DNA of 64,000 nt from Muribaculaceae bacterium Isolate-002 (NCI) (GTDB lineage Bacteria > Bacteroidota > Bacteroidia > Bacteroidales > Muribaculaceae), in assembly GCA_004102805.1 (NCBI GenBank), contig SCEG01000005.1, positions 1-64,000 of the forward strand, in the 5' to 3' direction. A model generated the notes under the pieces. It ran no database searches. It was not told the origin of the DNA and was given only the letters and a program-made list of their open reading frames with translations. Made by a program: the position numbers and the translations under genes. Numbering within the stretch: position 1 is the first letter of the stretch; every line of letters begins with the position of its first letter. Shown one piece after another: positions 63,494-64,000 of the stretch.

Positions 63494-64000
63494 ATGAAAT
63501 CACCGCTTGCAATCTGCCATACGCCGGGCATCAGCGAAGCCGGCTGCGACGAAGCCGGACGCGGTTGCCTTGCCGGCGATGTATATGCCGCCGCTGTGAT
63601 ACTTCCCGACGACTTCTCCCACCCTCTGCTCAACGACTCCAAGCAGCTCACCGAGCGACAGCGCGACTTGTTGCGTCCGATAATAGAGCAACAGGCAACC
63701 GCGTGGGCGGTAGGCATCGTGACGGCCGAGGAAATCGACCGGATCAACATACTCAATGCGTCTATTCTCGCCATGCACCGCGCCCTCGACATGCTTGAAG
63801 TGACGCCCGGCGCCATTATCGTCGACGGCAACCGTTTCAAGCCTTACCGCGACATCCCCTCGCAGACATTCGTCAAGGGCGACGGACGCTTCGCCAACAT
63901 AGCAGCCGCATCGGTGCTCGCCAAGACCCACCGCGACGAGGCCATGATGCGCCTTCACGAGCAATATCCCATGTATCACTGGGACGACAACAAAGGCTAC
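63494..64000 (+). CDS. rnhB: Ribonuclease HII, 3' end beyond the window
   Basis: 169 codons from the ATG at 63494 are visible and open to the last base. The N-terminal active-site block [13 protein letters not shown] carries Asp19-Glu20, and IIVDGNRF carries Asp111, three of the DEDD residues; the usual [12 protein letters not shown] and [15 protein letters not shown] blocks follow. The enzyme cuts the RNA strand of RNA-DNA hybrids and removes single ribonucleotides from DNA. The family is about 200 residues, so roughly 30 are missing. Confidence 0.97.
   Translation, partial: MKSPLAICHTPGISEAGCDEAGRGCLAGDVYAAAVILPDDFSHPLLNDSKQLTERQRDLLRPIIEQQATAWAVGIVTAEEIDRINILNASILAMHRALDMLEVTPGAIIVDGNRFKPYRDIPSQTFVKGDGRFANIAAASVLAKTHRDEAMMRLHEQYPMYHWDDNKGY

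Overview
The window looks like a chromosome segment of a gut Bacteroidales, most like a Muribaculaceae-type organism (inference; no rRNA is present). Supporting signs are TAnnTTTG -7 promoter boxes with TTTG about 20 bases upstream, a SusC/SusD pair, a hybrid two-component sensor (HTCS), many secreted glycoside hydrolases (GH), and several C-terminal tails resembling type IX secretion sorting signals.

Layout. 1-104: start of a gene leaving the left edge. 338-22452 (minus strand): an HTCS heads a run of GH43 (exo-galactanase-like), FG-GAP/VCBS protein, GH2-like protein, triple CBM6-like protein, GH43-CBM6, and a large GH2-VCBS-Fn3 fusion. A tailed secreted protein with its own promoter, a duplicated gene fragment, and a tailed secreted protein interrupted by an in-frame TAA follow. 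22453-22652: divergent control region with a perfect inverted repeat. 22653-26872 (plus): GH2 and GH92, then a terminator. 27302-46418 (plus): one long apparent operon of clan GH-D hydrolase, TIG-NHL lipoprotein, SusC, SusD, DUF1735-type lipoprotein, GH92, two GH30, GH3, a truncated CotH protein and a DUF1573 protein. An AraC regulator faces it at 46426-47328.

The first 47 kb therefore reads as one very large polysaccharide utilisation locus. HTCS and possibly AraC sense the glycan; SusC/D and lipoproteins capture and import it; GH2, GH43, GH30, GH3, GH92 and GH-D enzymes remove beta-galactosyl, beta-1,3/1,6-linked, alpha-mannosyl and alpha-galactosyl units. The substrate is not determined; a branched galactose- and mannose-containing glycan such as arabinogalactan or fungal wall glycoprotein is the best guess.

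The right part is mostly housekeeping: recA, thymidine kinase, a DUF3108 protein, a further lone GH2, tRNA-Ser(UGA), tRNA-Pro(GGG), a PfkB sugar kinase with a FucP-type transporter, a GT2 glycosyltransferase, an EamA transporter, a TonB-dependent receptor with a partner lipoprotein, and rnhB running off the right edge.
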